The position numbers and the translations under genes are program-made. Shown here piece by piece: positions 1 to 7,190 of a DNA stretch of 64,000 bases (its first letter is position 1; the number at the start of each line of letters is the position of its first letter). The stretch comes from a bacterium (lineage in GTDB: Bacteria > Bacteroidota > Ignavibacteria > SZUA-365), in NCBI GenBank assembly GCA_020444325.1, contig JAHLLD010000001.1:644964-708963 (forward strand), given 5' to 3'. Below the pieces are notes generated by a model. The model worked only from the letters and a program-made list of their open reading frames with translations. It did not search any database and was not told the origin of the DNA.

Positions 1-1
1 G

Positions 2-877
2 CTTTTTCAGCGTACACCCTCTCCCGCAGAAGCTTCCGCCTATGCTGTGCTTCACGACATCAGGCTGCCGCGCGTGCTGCTCGCACTGCTGGTCGGCGGG
101 GGACTCTCGGTTGCCGGCGCCGTCTTCCAGGTGCTTCTGCGCAACGTTCTCGCCGATCCATACATACTCGGAATATCCGGCGGCGCATCCGTCGGTGCGC
201 TCGTGGCCATTGCCACGGGACTCAGTACCGTCGCACTGTTCGTACAGCCCTTGTTCGCTTTTGTCGGCGCCGTCCTTGTCGTACTTATTGTGTATGTCGT
301 CGGAAGCCGCGGACGTGTGCATGACAACACACTTCTGCTCACGGGGGTTATGATAGGCGCATTTCTCTCCGCAATTATTCTCGCGCTCGTATCGACGCTC
401 GATCGTCCCCTGCGCAACGCACTGTTCTGGCTGATAGGTTATCTCGGGAATGCCACCATCGATGAGGTTCTTCTGCTTCTGCCCGTGGTGTTTATTCTCG
501 TCGTCGCGGCAATGTTCCATGCGGGCCGACTCAATGTACTTGCCCTCGGAGCAACAGCCGCTCAGCATCTGGGGATATCCGTGCGGTCCACCACACTGCA
601 GCTCTACATCATCGCCTCGCTGCTGACCGCGGCAGTCGTCAGTTTTTCCGGCGCAATCGGTTTTGTGGGACTCATTATCCCGCACATGTGCCGGCGGCTC
701 TTCGGTCCGGATCACCGGCTGCATATCCCCGCGAGCTTTCTCAGTGGTGCGGTGTTTCTGATAATTTCCGATATTATCGCACGCAGCGTGATTTCTCCCT
801 CAGAACTTCCTGTGGGAGCTGTTACCGCAGCTCTCGGTGCTCCCGTATTCATTTATCTGCTGCGAAGAAAATCCTGA
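2..877 (+). CDS. FecCD/BtuC-family ABC transporter permease (5'-truncated by window edge)
   Basis: Inner-membrane permease of an ABC importer for iron-siderophore, haem or cobalamin. The reading frame is open to the left edge, and family-typical residues (RLPRVLLALLVGG) follow straight after the first in-frame GTG at 47, so the true start lies upstream of the window. The visible part has the FecCD hallmarks: RNVLADPYILGISGGAS early, many hydrophobic helices, and FVGLIIPHMCRRLFGPDHR near the end, the loop that contacts the ATPase. It ends with a short basic tail. Partner ATPase and binding protein are not visible and would be expected outside the window or unlinked. The substrate cannot be decided from the permease alone. 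Finding this gene next to rpmH is unusual, since dnaA commonly occupies that place. Confidence 0.93.
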   Translation, partial: LFQRTPSPAEASAYAVLHDIRLPRVLLALLVGGGLSVAGAVFQVLLRNVLADPYILGISGGASVGALVAIATGLSTVALFVQPLFAFVGAVLVVLIVYVVGSRGRVHDNTLLLTGVMIGAFLSAIILALVSTLDRPLRNALFWLIGYLGNATIDEVLLLLPVVFILVVAAMFHAGRLNVLALGATAAQHLGISVRSTTLQLYIIASLLTAAVVSFSGAIGFVGLIIPHMCRRLFGPDHRLHIPASFLSGAVFLIISDIIARSVISPSELPVGAVTAALGAPVFIYLLRRKS

Positions 878-886
878 CCTTATCCC

Positions 887-918
887 TTGATTTTTAGCAT
901 CAGATATCCATAACTTTG
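887..918 (+). promoter_or_regulatory. Bacteroidetes-type promoter of the rpmH-rnpA-yidD-yidC operon
   Basis: TTG at 887-889, a 21-nt spacer, then TAACTTTG at 911-918. This matches the TTTG-N17-23-TAnnTTTG promoter known from Bacteroidetes. It lies 39 nt before the rpmH ATG in an otherwise gene-free gap. Inferred from sequence only. Confidence 0.55.
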
Positions 919-957
919 TAGTTCTGTAAGGAATATCATCAAAAGACTTGAAGTAAC

Positions 958-1113
958 ATGAAACGTACATTTCAGCCCAGCAACCGCAAAAGAAGGAACA
1001 AACACGGATTCCGGGCCCGCATGGCCACAAAAAACGGCCGCAAGCTGCTTGCGAGAAGGCGTGCGAAAGGTCGCTGGAAACTCACAGTCAGTGACGAACC
1101 GAAGCATCGATAA
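958..1113 (+). CDS. rpmH: 50S ribosomal protein L34
   Basis: 51-residue, very basic protein beginning [20 protein letters not shown] and continuing [19 protein letters not shown], the L34 signature. It binds 23S rRNA in the large ribosomal subunit. Slightly longer than the typical 44-47 residues because of a short extension after the RAKGR block ([12 protein letters not shown]). It is the first gene of the rpmH-rnpA-yidD-yidC cluster, and its 3' end overlaps the probable start of rnpA in another frame. Confidence 0.97.
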   Translation: MKRTFQPSNRKRRNKHGFRARMATKNGRKLLARRRAKGRWKLTVSDEPKHR

Positions 1114-1507
1114 CTCGTCCCGTAATCGATTTTCAAAATCTGAAATCCTTCGCGGATATCGGGCGTTTGGGCGCGTACTCTCCCGCGGGAGGTTCGTGCA
1201 AAGTGGAAATGTTCGATGTTATTATGATATACAGCGGGAAATCCCACCTTACGGTTGTACGGTGGGATTTGCTGTTAGAAAGGCACGCTCCGCGGTACAG
1301 CGGAACCGTGTCCGGCGGTACCTGAGGGAAAGTTACCGCCAGAGAAAACATGGACTGCTCGCACAGTGTGAGGAGAAGCAGATCGCTCTGCGCTGCGTAT
1401 TTCTCTTCAACAGCCTGGCGCAGCGCGGTCCATTGCAGTTTTCTCAGATCGACCTGGCTATGGAGAATTTACTCATCAGAGTGCAGGATAAACTGCAGGC
1501 CTCATGA
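1091..1507 (+). CDS. rnpA: Ribonuclease P protein component
   Basis: Protein subunit of RNase P, which with the M1 RNA trims the 5' leader of pre-tRNA. The conserved N-terminal block ([19 protein letters not shown]), a central [16 protein letters not shown] strand and the [13 protein letters not shown] helix form the RnpA fold with its basic RNA-binding motif. There is no ATG start. In-frame candidates are TTG 1049, GTG 1061 and GTG 1091, all inside rpmH. GTG 1091 (138 aa) is chosen because it gives a family-like length and has GGAAA 8 nt upstream. Any of these starts overlaps rpmH, by at least 23 nt. The stop codon overlaps the yidD start (ATGA), pointing to translational coupling. Confidence 0.93.
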   Translation: MTNRSIDNSSRNRFSKSEILRGYRAFGRVLSRGRFVQSGNVRCYYDIQREIPPYGCTVGFAVRKARSAVQRNRVRRYLRESYRQRKHGLLAQCEEKQIALRCVFLFNSLAQRGPLQFSQIDLAMENLLIRVQDKLQAS

Positions 1508-1725
1508 AAAAAGCCGTGACCGCAGTACTGGTGTTTCTGATTCGCGTCTATAAGTTCGCGATCTCACCGCTGTTTCCTCCTTCCTGTCGATTCTATCCTA
1601 CCTGTTCATCCTACACGATGGAAGCCATACAGAAACATGGTCCGGCCAAGGGCAGCTGGCTGGGGGTAAAACGCATTCTTCGCTGCCATCCCTGGAATGA
1701 AGGGGGATATGACCCTGTACCGTAA
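1504..1725 (+). CDS. yidD: Membrane protein insertion efficiency factor YidD
   Basis: 73-aa protein with an amphipathic/hydrophobic N-terminus ([20 protein letters not shown]) and the family core [20 protein letters not shown], then [17 protein letters not shown], which is nearly invariant in YidD. It sits at the inner face of the membrane and assists YidC-dependent insertion. It is coupled to rnpA by an ATGA overlap and precedes yidC by 27 nt, the standard order in many bacteria. Confidence 0.96.
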   Translation: MKKAVTAVLVFLIRVYKFAISPLFPPSCRFYPTCSSYTMEAIQKHGPAKGSWLGVKRILRCHPWNEGGYDPVP

Positions 1726-1752
1726 TTCGCACATAAACGAAAAGTTGTAAGC

Positions 1753-3645
1753 ATGGACAGACAAGCGATCATCGGGTTTATCATCATTGCCATTCTATTT
1801 GTGGCATGGATGTTCTACACGGCACCCTCACCGGAGGAAGTCGCGAAACAGCAGGAAATAGCCGAGCAGCAAAAGCAGCAGGAAGAAGCGAGCAAGGCCG
1901 AAGAGGATGCGACAACTTCCGAAGAGAAGACGGAAGATCGTTCGCAACATGGCATGAATATCGACACCACGCAGTCTGCGTCCGATGACATGCGCTACGG
2001 CACCTGGTTCTCGCACCTGGATACGGGATCGAATACCACGTTCAAGATCAAGACCGACAAATTCGTTGTCGAGTTCGCAAGCAAGGGCGGAAGCATCAAA
2101 CGCTGGACGCTGAACAATTTTACCACCTGGCGCGACAATCCCCTGCAGCTCATCGAATGGCAGCGACAGAGCGATTTCGATATCGTATTCGCCAGCTCGG
2201 ATGGCCGGTTTATAAACACTAAGGATCTGTATTTCCGTTTCAGTACTATTCCTAAACAGGGCGAGGTGACGCTCACAGACAGTATGTCGTACACGTTTGA
2301 AGCTATCCTTCCAGTGCGTGACGACAGTATGGCGATCATCAAGCGCTATGTGATCCACAACGGCGGGTACAACGTGGACATGGATATTGAAATGGTAAAC
2401 ATGAGCGCTGTCATTGCGAACTATGAATACCAGGTGATATTCCATACACCGGCATACTCGGAACGAAACAGTGTCGAGGAGGCCAGCTTTTCGGAAGCGA
2501 ACGTGTATGTTGACGGAAATCGGAATTCCTACAATGCAGATGATGCCGAAGAGCGTTTGAAAGAAAATTTACAGGGAGAGACCAAGTGGGCGTCCATTCA
2601 CAATAAGTACTTTCTCGCGGCACTGATTGCACGTGACGGTTTCACGGGAAGCGGTGCATACGTGGAAGGCATTATGAAGCCCCAGCCGAACGAAGGACAT
2701 CGTGAGGAGTACGAAGCTGGCATCAAGGTGAAGTATCGGGGCAATGTGCGTGAAGTATCGAAGTTCACCATATTCATCGGTCCGATGGATTATGAACTTC
2801 TCAAAGCGCAGCATGAAGGACTCGAGCAGGTGCTCAGCCTGGGCTGGGAATTCGTGGTGCGCCCCTTCTCTGAGTATTTTGTCATGCCGCTGTTCAATTT
2901 CCTGCACAGCTTCATACCAAACTACGGCATTGTCATTATCATTTTCTCCATCATCGTAAAACTCCTGCTTTACCCGCTGACGAAGAGCAGCATGCGTTCG
3001 ATGCAGAAAATGCAGAAGCTGCAGCCCATCATCACGGAGATGCGTGAAAAGTATAAGGACGATCAGCAGCGTCAGAACACGGAGATGATGAAACTCTACA
3101 AAGAGTACGGGGTGAATCCGGCAGGCGGCTGCCTGCCTATGGCGCTGCAGATGCCTATTCTGTTTGCGCTGTTCACCATCTTCCGCTCCACGATCGAGCT
3201 GAGGCATCAGCCCTTCATGTTCTGGATCAGCGATCTCTCCGCTCCGGATATTCTCATCGACCTCCCGATGAAAATCCCTGTGCTTGGTATGAGCTTCATC
3301 AGCGGTCTCGCTCTGATGATGGCGGCGACGATGTTTGTCCAGCAGAAAATGTCGGTGAAGGATCCTCGCCAGAAAACCATGGTCTACATCATGCCCGTGA
3401 TGTTCTGGATTCTCTTCAACTCTTTCCCCTCTGGTCTCAACCTCTATTACTTCATGTTCAACATCCTTTCTATCGGCCAGCAGTACCTGATCAACAAGCG
3501 CCATGCTGATGAACCACTGACAAAGGTCACACCGAAGGGTGGAAAGAAAAAGACCAGCTGGACGGAGCGCACCCTGGCTTCCATGCAGGAAAAAGCCAAG
3601 GAACAGGAGAAGGCGCGCAAATCCTCGAAGAAGAAGAAATTCTGA
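1753..3645 (+). CDS. yidC: Membrane protein insertase YidC
   Basis: 630-aa Oxa1/YidC/Alb3 insertase acting with or without SecYEG in the inner membrane. Residues about 5-22 form the N-terminal anchor. An acidic and Gln-rich linker follows (about 30-70), then a large periplasmic beta-domain (about 95-360) as in Gram-negative YidC. The conserved helical core starts near 385 (FSEYFVMPLFNFLH, YGIVIIIFSIIVKLLLYPLT). Its cytoplasmic hairpin carries KMQKLQPIITEMREKYKDD, and NPAGGCLPMALQMPILFALF and FPSGLNLYYFMFNILSI form the later membrane segments. The tail is very basic (KKKKF), suited to ribosome contact. The long periplasmic domain fits Bacteroidota-like YidC. A strong terminator lies directly downstream. 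Confidence 0.97.
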   Translation: MDRQAIIGFIIIAILFVAWMFYTAPSPEEVAKQQEIAEQQKQQEEASKAEEDATTSEEKTEDRSQHGMNIDTTQSASDDMRYGTWFSHLDTGSNTTFKIKTDKFVVEFASKGGSIKRWTLNNFTTWRDNPLQLIEWQRQSDFDIVFASSDGRFINTKDLYFRFSTIPKQGEVTLTDSMSYTFEAILPVRDDSMAIIKRYVIHNGGYNVDMDIEMVNMSAVIANYEYQVIFHTPAYSERNSVEEASFSEANVYVDGNRNSYNADDAEERLKENLQGETKWASIHNKYFLAALIARDGFTGSGAYVEGIMKPQPNEGHREEYEAGIKVKYRGNVREVSKFTIFIGPMDYELLKAQHEGLEQVLSLGWEFVVRPFSEYFVMPLFNFLHSFIPNYGIVIIIFSIIVKLLLYPLTKSSMRSMQKMQKLQPIITEMREKYKDDQQRQNTEMMKLYKEYGVNPAGGCLPMALQMPILFALFTIFRSTIELRHQPFMFWISDLSAPDILIDLPMKIPVLGMSFISGLALMMAATMFVQQKMSVKDPRQKTMVYIMPVMFWILFNSFPSGLNLYYFMFNILSIGQQYLINKRHADEPLTKVTPKGGKKKTSWTERTLASMQEKAKEQEKARKSSKKKKF

Positions 3646-3652
3646 GAAACGC

Positions 3653-3668
3653 TGTTTCACGTGAAACA
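3653..3668. promoter_or_regulatory. parS: parS site 1 (ParB/Spo0J binding)
   Basis: TGTTTCACGTGAAACA, a 16-nt palindrome identical to the consensus chromosomal parS. It lies 8 nt after the yidC stop codon. ParB nucleates here and helps load SMC. The smc gene begins about 3.5 kb further on. Confidence 0.9.
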
Positions 3669-3670
3669 GG

Positions 3671-3698
3671 CCCCCTCCCTCGCGGGAGGGGGTTTTTT
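3671..3698 (+). terminator. Rho-independent terminator of the rpmH-yidC operon
   Basis: Stem CCCCCTCCC / GGGAGGGGG (9 bp) with a TCGC loop, followed by six Ts. It sits exactly between the two parS copies. Confidence 0.9.
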
Positions 3699-3713
3699 GT
3701 TTCACGTGAAACA
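3698..3713. promoter_or_regulatory. parS: parS site 2 (ParB/Spo0J binding)
   Basis: Second perfect copy of TGTTTCACGTGAAACA, 45 bp centre to centre from the first and overlapping the last T of the terminator tract. Confidence 0.9.
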
Positions 3714-3797
3714 GCTGGTGCCGGTCGTTGCTTGTCGGCTCTGGTGACCTGAGGTTTTCCCTGTTTTCCTCTTTTCAGGAGTGGGGTGCAAACGTCT

Positions 3798-3816
3798 TTA
3801 TGCACTTTCTGCATAA
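3798..3816. repeat. Palindrome family, copy 1 (cluster A)
   Basis: TTATGCA-CTTTC-TGCATAA, perfect 7-bp arms around a 5-nt centre. Same family as the copies at 3938, 4115 and 45714-45796. Confidence 0.8.
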
Positions 3817-3937
3817 TGGTAGCGCCAGGGACGTACAAAGACGGCGGGGTCGTATGATGGAAGACGAAGCTGCCCGGGATGCATCCATTCGCCCTCCCGC
3901 GATGAAAGACGTGCAATGGGAACGCACAGACATGAAA

Positions 3938-3960
3938 AAATATGCAGAAACTGCATATTT
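3938..3960. repeat. Palindrome family, copy 2 (cluster A)
   Basis: AAATATGCA-GAAAC-TGCATATTT, perfect 9-bp arms. If the G and C flanking the AAA centre are counted, the arms reach 10 bp. Confidence 0.82.
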
Positions 3961-4114
3961 CATTCATTTCAGGACCGTTCTACCAGCCGCGCACGGCTGT
4001 GAGGACTTCACTACCACCTCCCGGGATCGTTTTCGTACGATCTGCTTCCCGTCTCTGTCTCATGCCCTGCCCCGGCGAAATACCGGAGAGCGTCTCTGCT
4101 GTGTGCCCGCTTCA

Positions 4115-4135
4115 AATATGCACTTTCTGCATATT
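4115..4135. repeat. Palindrome family, copy 3 (cluster A)
   Basis: AATATGCA-CTTTC-TGCATATT, 8-bp arms. All six copies in the window keep CTGCATA on the right side. Confidence 0.8.
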
Positions 4136-4387
4136 CTCAAATTGATGAGAAAATACTCCATTTGAAATTGGATAATGCACCTCCCGGCGGGAAGCAGCAT
4201 GACTCTGCTATCTATATATATGCCGTCTGCATGCGACCATGGAATGTCTGCTGACGGCATCGATCTATACCATACGGCACGACAAATGCGTGTCATAGAA
4301 ACTTCGGCTGAGGCGTGCATTGTATGCTATTGTTTTTTATAGGTTTATTGCGCTGTGTGATGTGGTTGTCACGGCGATGTCCGAGGG

Positions 4388-7168
4388 ATGAGGCATGGCG
4401 CATACAGCCCGGAGCAGTCACGCGTCAGTCACCGGGAACCTGATCTCATGAAGTCTTTCCTCTTTGTTCATTGGCCGTCGTTTCGTACATTTACTCTCTT
4501 GCATCATTATACGGTAGTATCCATGCAGCACAGCGACAAAAGCCTAATGCGAAGCGCACGAATCAGGAGCCTGGGGGTTCTTGTTTTCTCGCTCGTTGTT
4601 TTCTCGAACGTCGTCGCGCAGCCAGCCTTTCTTGAGCAGCGTCGTCCCCTGCCGACGGATTTGAGCATGGGCATTCTCTCCCCCACCGCGTACAGGGATA
4701 TCATCGATCTCAACGGGAAGTGGGAATATCGTATGGATGAGGAACAGCCATGGAAAGCGGTTTCCATTCCGTCCTCGTTCAGTGGTCATTATCAGATCAC
4801 ATTCCGGCGTGATTTTACCGTGCCGAGGGACATGGCGTATTCCTCCGTTTTTCAGCTCGTCGCATTGAGCATTTCGTATTACTGTGAAATAAGTATAAAC
4901 GGTCAGTTTATCGGAAAACATGCCGGACTGACATCGTTTAATTACAAGGTGTCGCCGGGTATCATTCGGGCAGGGAAAAACACCATAGAAATTTCCGTCA
5001 ATAATTTTCTCGATACGCATGAGACGGTGCCGCTGTACGAACAGCTGTGGGACAGACTGAATTACGGCGGCATTGTGCATGACATCGGCATTGTTGCACA
5101 TCGCGGTGTCTGGGTGCAGGAGTCGTATGTCTCGAGCGATGTACGTGGTCCCGGAAGGGCAATCACGCTGCATTACCGCGCCCTGCTGAATTCCGGTGAA
5201 CTTGCCACACTTCCCGGGGATTCCACCGGAAGCGCGGAAGCGTTCGGACGCTCCGCGGTCAATCACATGATTGAGATCCTGGATCCGTTGACCGGTCTCG
5301 TTCTCGCCAGCAGTGAAAGCAAGCGCGTAGAAGTTGAGTCCGATCGCCTGAAATCGGTGGAAATCAGCATGACGCTGTCCGGTCTGCGCCTCTGGTCACC
5401 GGATGCTCCCAACCTTTACGTGTTGCGTCAGCGGACGACTCGCGGTGGTGTGGTGCTCGACGAAAGCATGCAGCATATCGGATTCCGCAGTGTACGCGTG
5501 CGGGATGGCGGACTGCAGGTGAACGGAAACAGCATGTTTCTCAAGGCCATGACGTACATGGAAGATTCACCGCGGCATGGCCGCAGCCTCTCCGTCGATG
5601 AGATGGAACGGGATGTGCTCATGATGAAAAACCTCGGTGTCAATGCGGTGCGTCTTGTCAGTGGTTCGACCCACCCCCTTTTCATGGCACTGTGTGATCG
5701 CTATGGCATTCTCGTCTTCCACGATCTGCCTCTGCGCAAGGTGCCGGATGCGATCTTGAAAAAGGTCGGCATTCATACTTCCGCGAAGAATGTGCTTCGC
5801 GAGACGATAGCCAGGGATTACAATCATCCTTCGCTTGCGGCAGTGGGTTTTGCCCAGGGATTACTCGACGCCTCACCTGAAATGCAGGAGTATCTCGAGG
5901 ACGTCAACAGTGCGGTGCCGCAGACGGAACGTCTGCTTCGCTATCTCTCCTTCGAATCGACTCTGCCGGACAAGCTTCCCGAGCACTGTGACTTTGTCGG
6001 ACTCGATGTCAATCCGCAGTCCACTGCCACGGTTTCAAAATTGCTCGAGGCCCTGGCATCACGGAACAGTGAATATCCGGTTATCGTCAGCTCACTGATG
6101 TACCCGGTGCAGATACGCAATTACAACGGCTACAGTGATCCACGCTCGATTGATGCGCAGGGACAGTTTTTCCTGCAGCTTTACAAGGAAATTCGTGACC
6201 TCGGTTATGCTGGCGTGATTGTGCATTCCTTTGCGGACTGGGCCGTGATGCGTCCCATCATGGCAGTCGACCGCGTGTATCAGTACACGGCTACCACTGG
6301 CGTTGTCGATCGCTTCCGCCAGAAGCGTATCGCATACGATGTGTTAAAGACGAGCTTCAATAATGAAAAACCGCCGGTGCTCGTTACCGGGAATTACGAA
6401 GAACAGCATCCGATGAGTTTTGTCGTGCTCGGCATCCTCATCATTTTCCTCTTTGCCGGGGTATACAATCTCTTTCGCCGCTTCCGGGAAAATGTCGTTC
6501 GCTCCTTCCTTCGCCCCTACAATTTCTACGCGGACGTGAGAGATCAGCGTATGCTCTCGCTGTTCCAGACGTCGATGGTCGGATTGCTCGGCTCCCTGTC
6601 GGCGGGACTCCTTTACGCGAACCTGCTCTACTACTGGCGCATGAATATTCTAGTCGATCGCATGATCGCACAGTTTATTCACAGTACCTGGCTGAAGGAA
6701 TGGGTAAACTATTCGGCCTGGAATCCGCTCGACAATGTGCTGCTGATGACACTGCTCTTTTTCCTGCTGCTCGTCGCATATGCATTGCTGCTGCGTCTGA
6801 TCGCTCTCGTTTCGAGAAAGAAAGTATTCCTCTTTGACGCGTTCAGCGTGAGCATGTGGTCGGTGCTCCCCATGATTATTCTGGCACCTTTCGGGATGGT
6901 GCTCTATCGTGTGCTTGCCCTGCCGGTACTTGAACCCGTGGCCGTCGTCACCTACGTGATCTTCCATGTGTGGATTCTCAGCAGGGTACTGAAAGGCACC
7001 GCGATCGTATTCGACGTGCGTCCCATGTATTTCTACCTGGGTGGCTTTGTGCTGCTTGGTACCGGACTCGCGCTCTGGCTCGTTTCACTCGATGGCGAAT
7101 ACAATGTGTTCGCATATATGAAGTATTACGTGGATCTGTGGTGGAGTATCGCACAGACCGTTTCCTGA
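4388..7168 (+). CDS. Membrane-anchored protein with degenerate glycoside hydrolase family 2 fold
   Basis: Up to 926 aa. The true start is more likely Met46 (4523) or Met54 (4547), because MRSARIRSLGVLVFSLVVFSNVVAQ is a signal peptide. The ectodomain follows GH2 order: a jelly-roll sugar-binding domain (from DLNGKWEYR to about 250), an Ig-like sandwich (to LRLWSPDAPNLYVL, about 350) and a TIM-barrel-like part (QVNGNSMFLKAMTYMEDS, NLGVNAVRL, YNHPSLAAVG). The acid/base Glu normally found in GNE after NHPS (residue 479) is missing: the sequence reads VGFAQGL. The nucleophile Glu also appears absent (YPVIVSSLMYP). From about residue 676 the protein has roughly six membrane helices resembling Yip1-type domains. 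It is therefore probably a carbohydrate-binding or signalling pseudoenzyme, not a hydrolase. It ends 22 nt before smc and may be cotranscribed with it. Confidence 0.75.
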   Translation: MRHGAYSPEQSRVSHREPDLMKSFLFVHWPSFRTFTLLHHYTVVSMQHSDKSLMRSARIRSLGVLVFSLVVFSNVVAQPAFLEQRRPLPTDLSMGILSPTAYRDIIDLNGKWEYRMDEEQPWKAVSIPSSFSGHYQITFRRDFTVPRDMAYSSVFQLVALSISYYCEISINGQFIGKHAGLTSFNYKVSPGIIRAGKNTIEISVNNFLDTHETVPLYEQLWDRLNYGGIVHDIGIVAHRGVWVQESYVSSDVRGPGRAITLHYRALLNSGELATLPGDSTGSAEAFGRSAVNHMIEILDPLTGLVLASSESKRVEVESDRLKSVEISMTLSGLRLWSPDAPNLYVLRQRTTRGGVVLDESMQHIGFRSVRVRDGGLQVNGNSMFLKAMTYMEDSPRHGRSLSVDEMERDVLMMKNLGVNAVRLVSGSTHPLFMALCDRYGILVFHDLPLRKVPDAILKKVGIHTSAKNVLRETIARDYNHPSLAAVGFAQGLLDASPEMQEYLEDVNSAVPQTERLLRYLSFESTLPDKLPEHCDFVGLDVNPQSTATVSKLLEALASRNSEYPVIVSSLMYPVQIRNYNGYSDPRSIDAQGQFFLQLYKEIRDLGYAGVIVHSFADWAVMRPIMAVDRVYQYTATTGVVDRFRQKRIAYDVLKTSFNNEKPPVLVTGNYEEQHPMSFVVLGILIIFLFAGVYNLFRRFRENVVRSFLRPYNFYADVRDQRMLSLFQTSMVGLLGSLSAGLLYANLLYYWRMNILVDRMIAQFIHSTWLKEWVNYSAWNPLDNVLLMTLLFFLLLVAYALLLRLIALVSRKKVFLFDAFSVSMWSVLPMIILAPFGMVLYRVLALPVLEPVAVVTYVIFHVWILSRVLKGTAIVFDVRPMYFYLGGFVLLGTGLALWLVSLDGEYNVFAYMKYYVDLWWSIAQTVS

Positions 7169-7190
7169 TTTCTTCCCTTTGAGATAGAAC

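Larger units (their letters stand above)
3714..4387. other. Gene-free region with three palindromic sites
   Basis: About 670 bp with no convincing gene. Open frames here lack family features and ribosome binding sites, and the apparent peptides change frame through the palindromes. The region holds three copies of TATGCA-N5-TGCATA (listed separately) and an AT-rich patch near 4210-4225. I could find only one DnaA-box-like word (TGGATAA near 4168), so I do not call an origin. It probably contains the promoter for the downstream GH2-like gene, but I could not pick one with confidence. Confidence 0.6.

Noticed and set aside
3728-4165. 145-codon open frame in the gap before the GH2-like gene
   Set aside because: It runs through parts of the palindromes, has no ribosome binding site or motif, and the other frames are equally open.
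3714-4387. Possible replication origin next to parS
   Set aside because: No cluster of DnaA boxes and no dnaA gene were seen. Only one weak box-like word is present. The parS sites alone show origin proximity at best.
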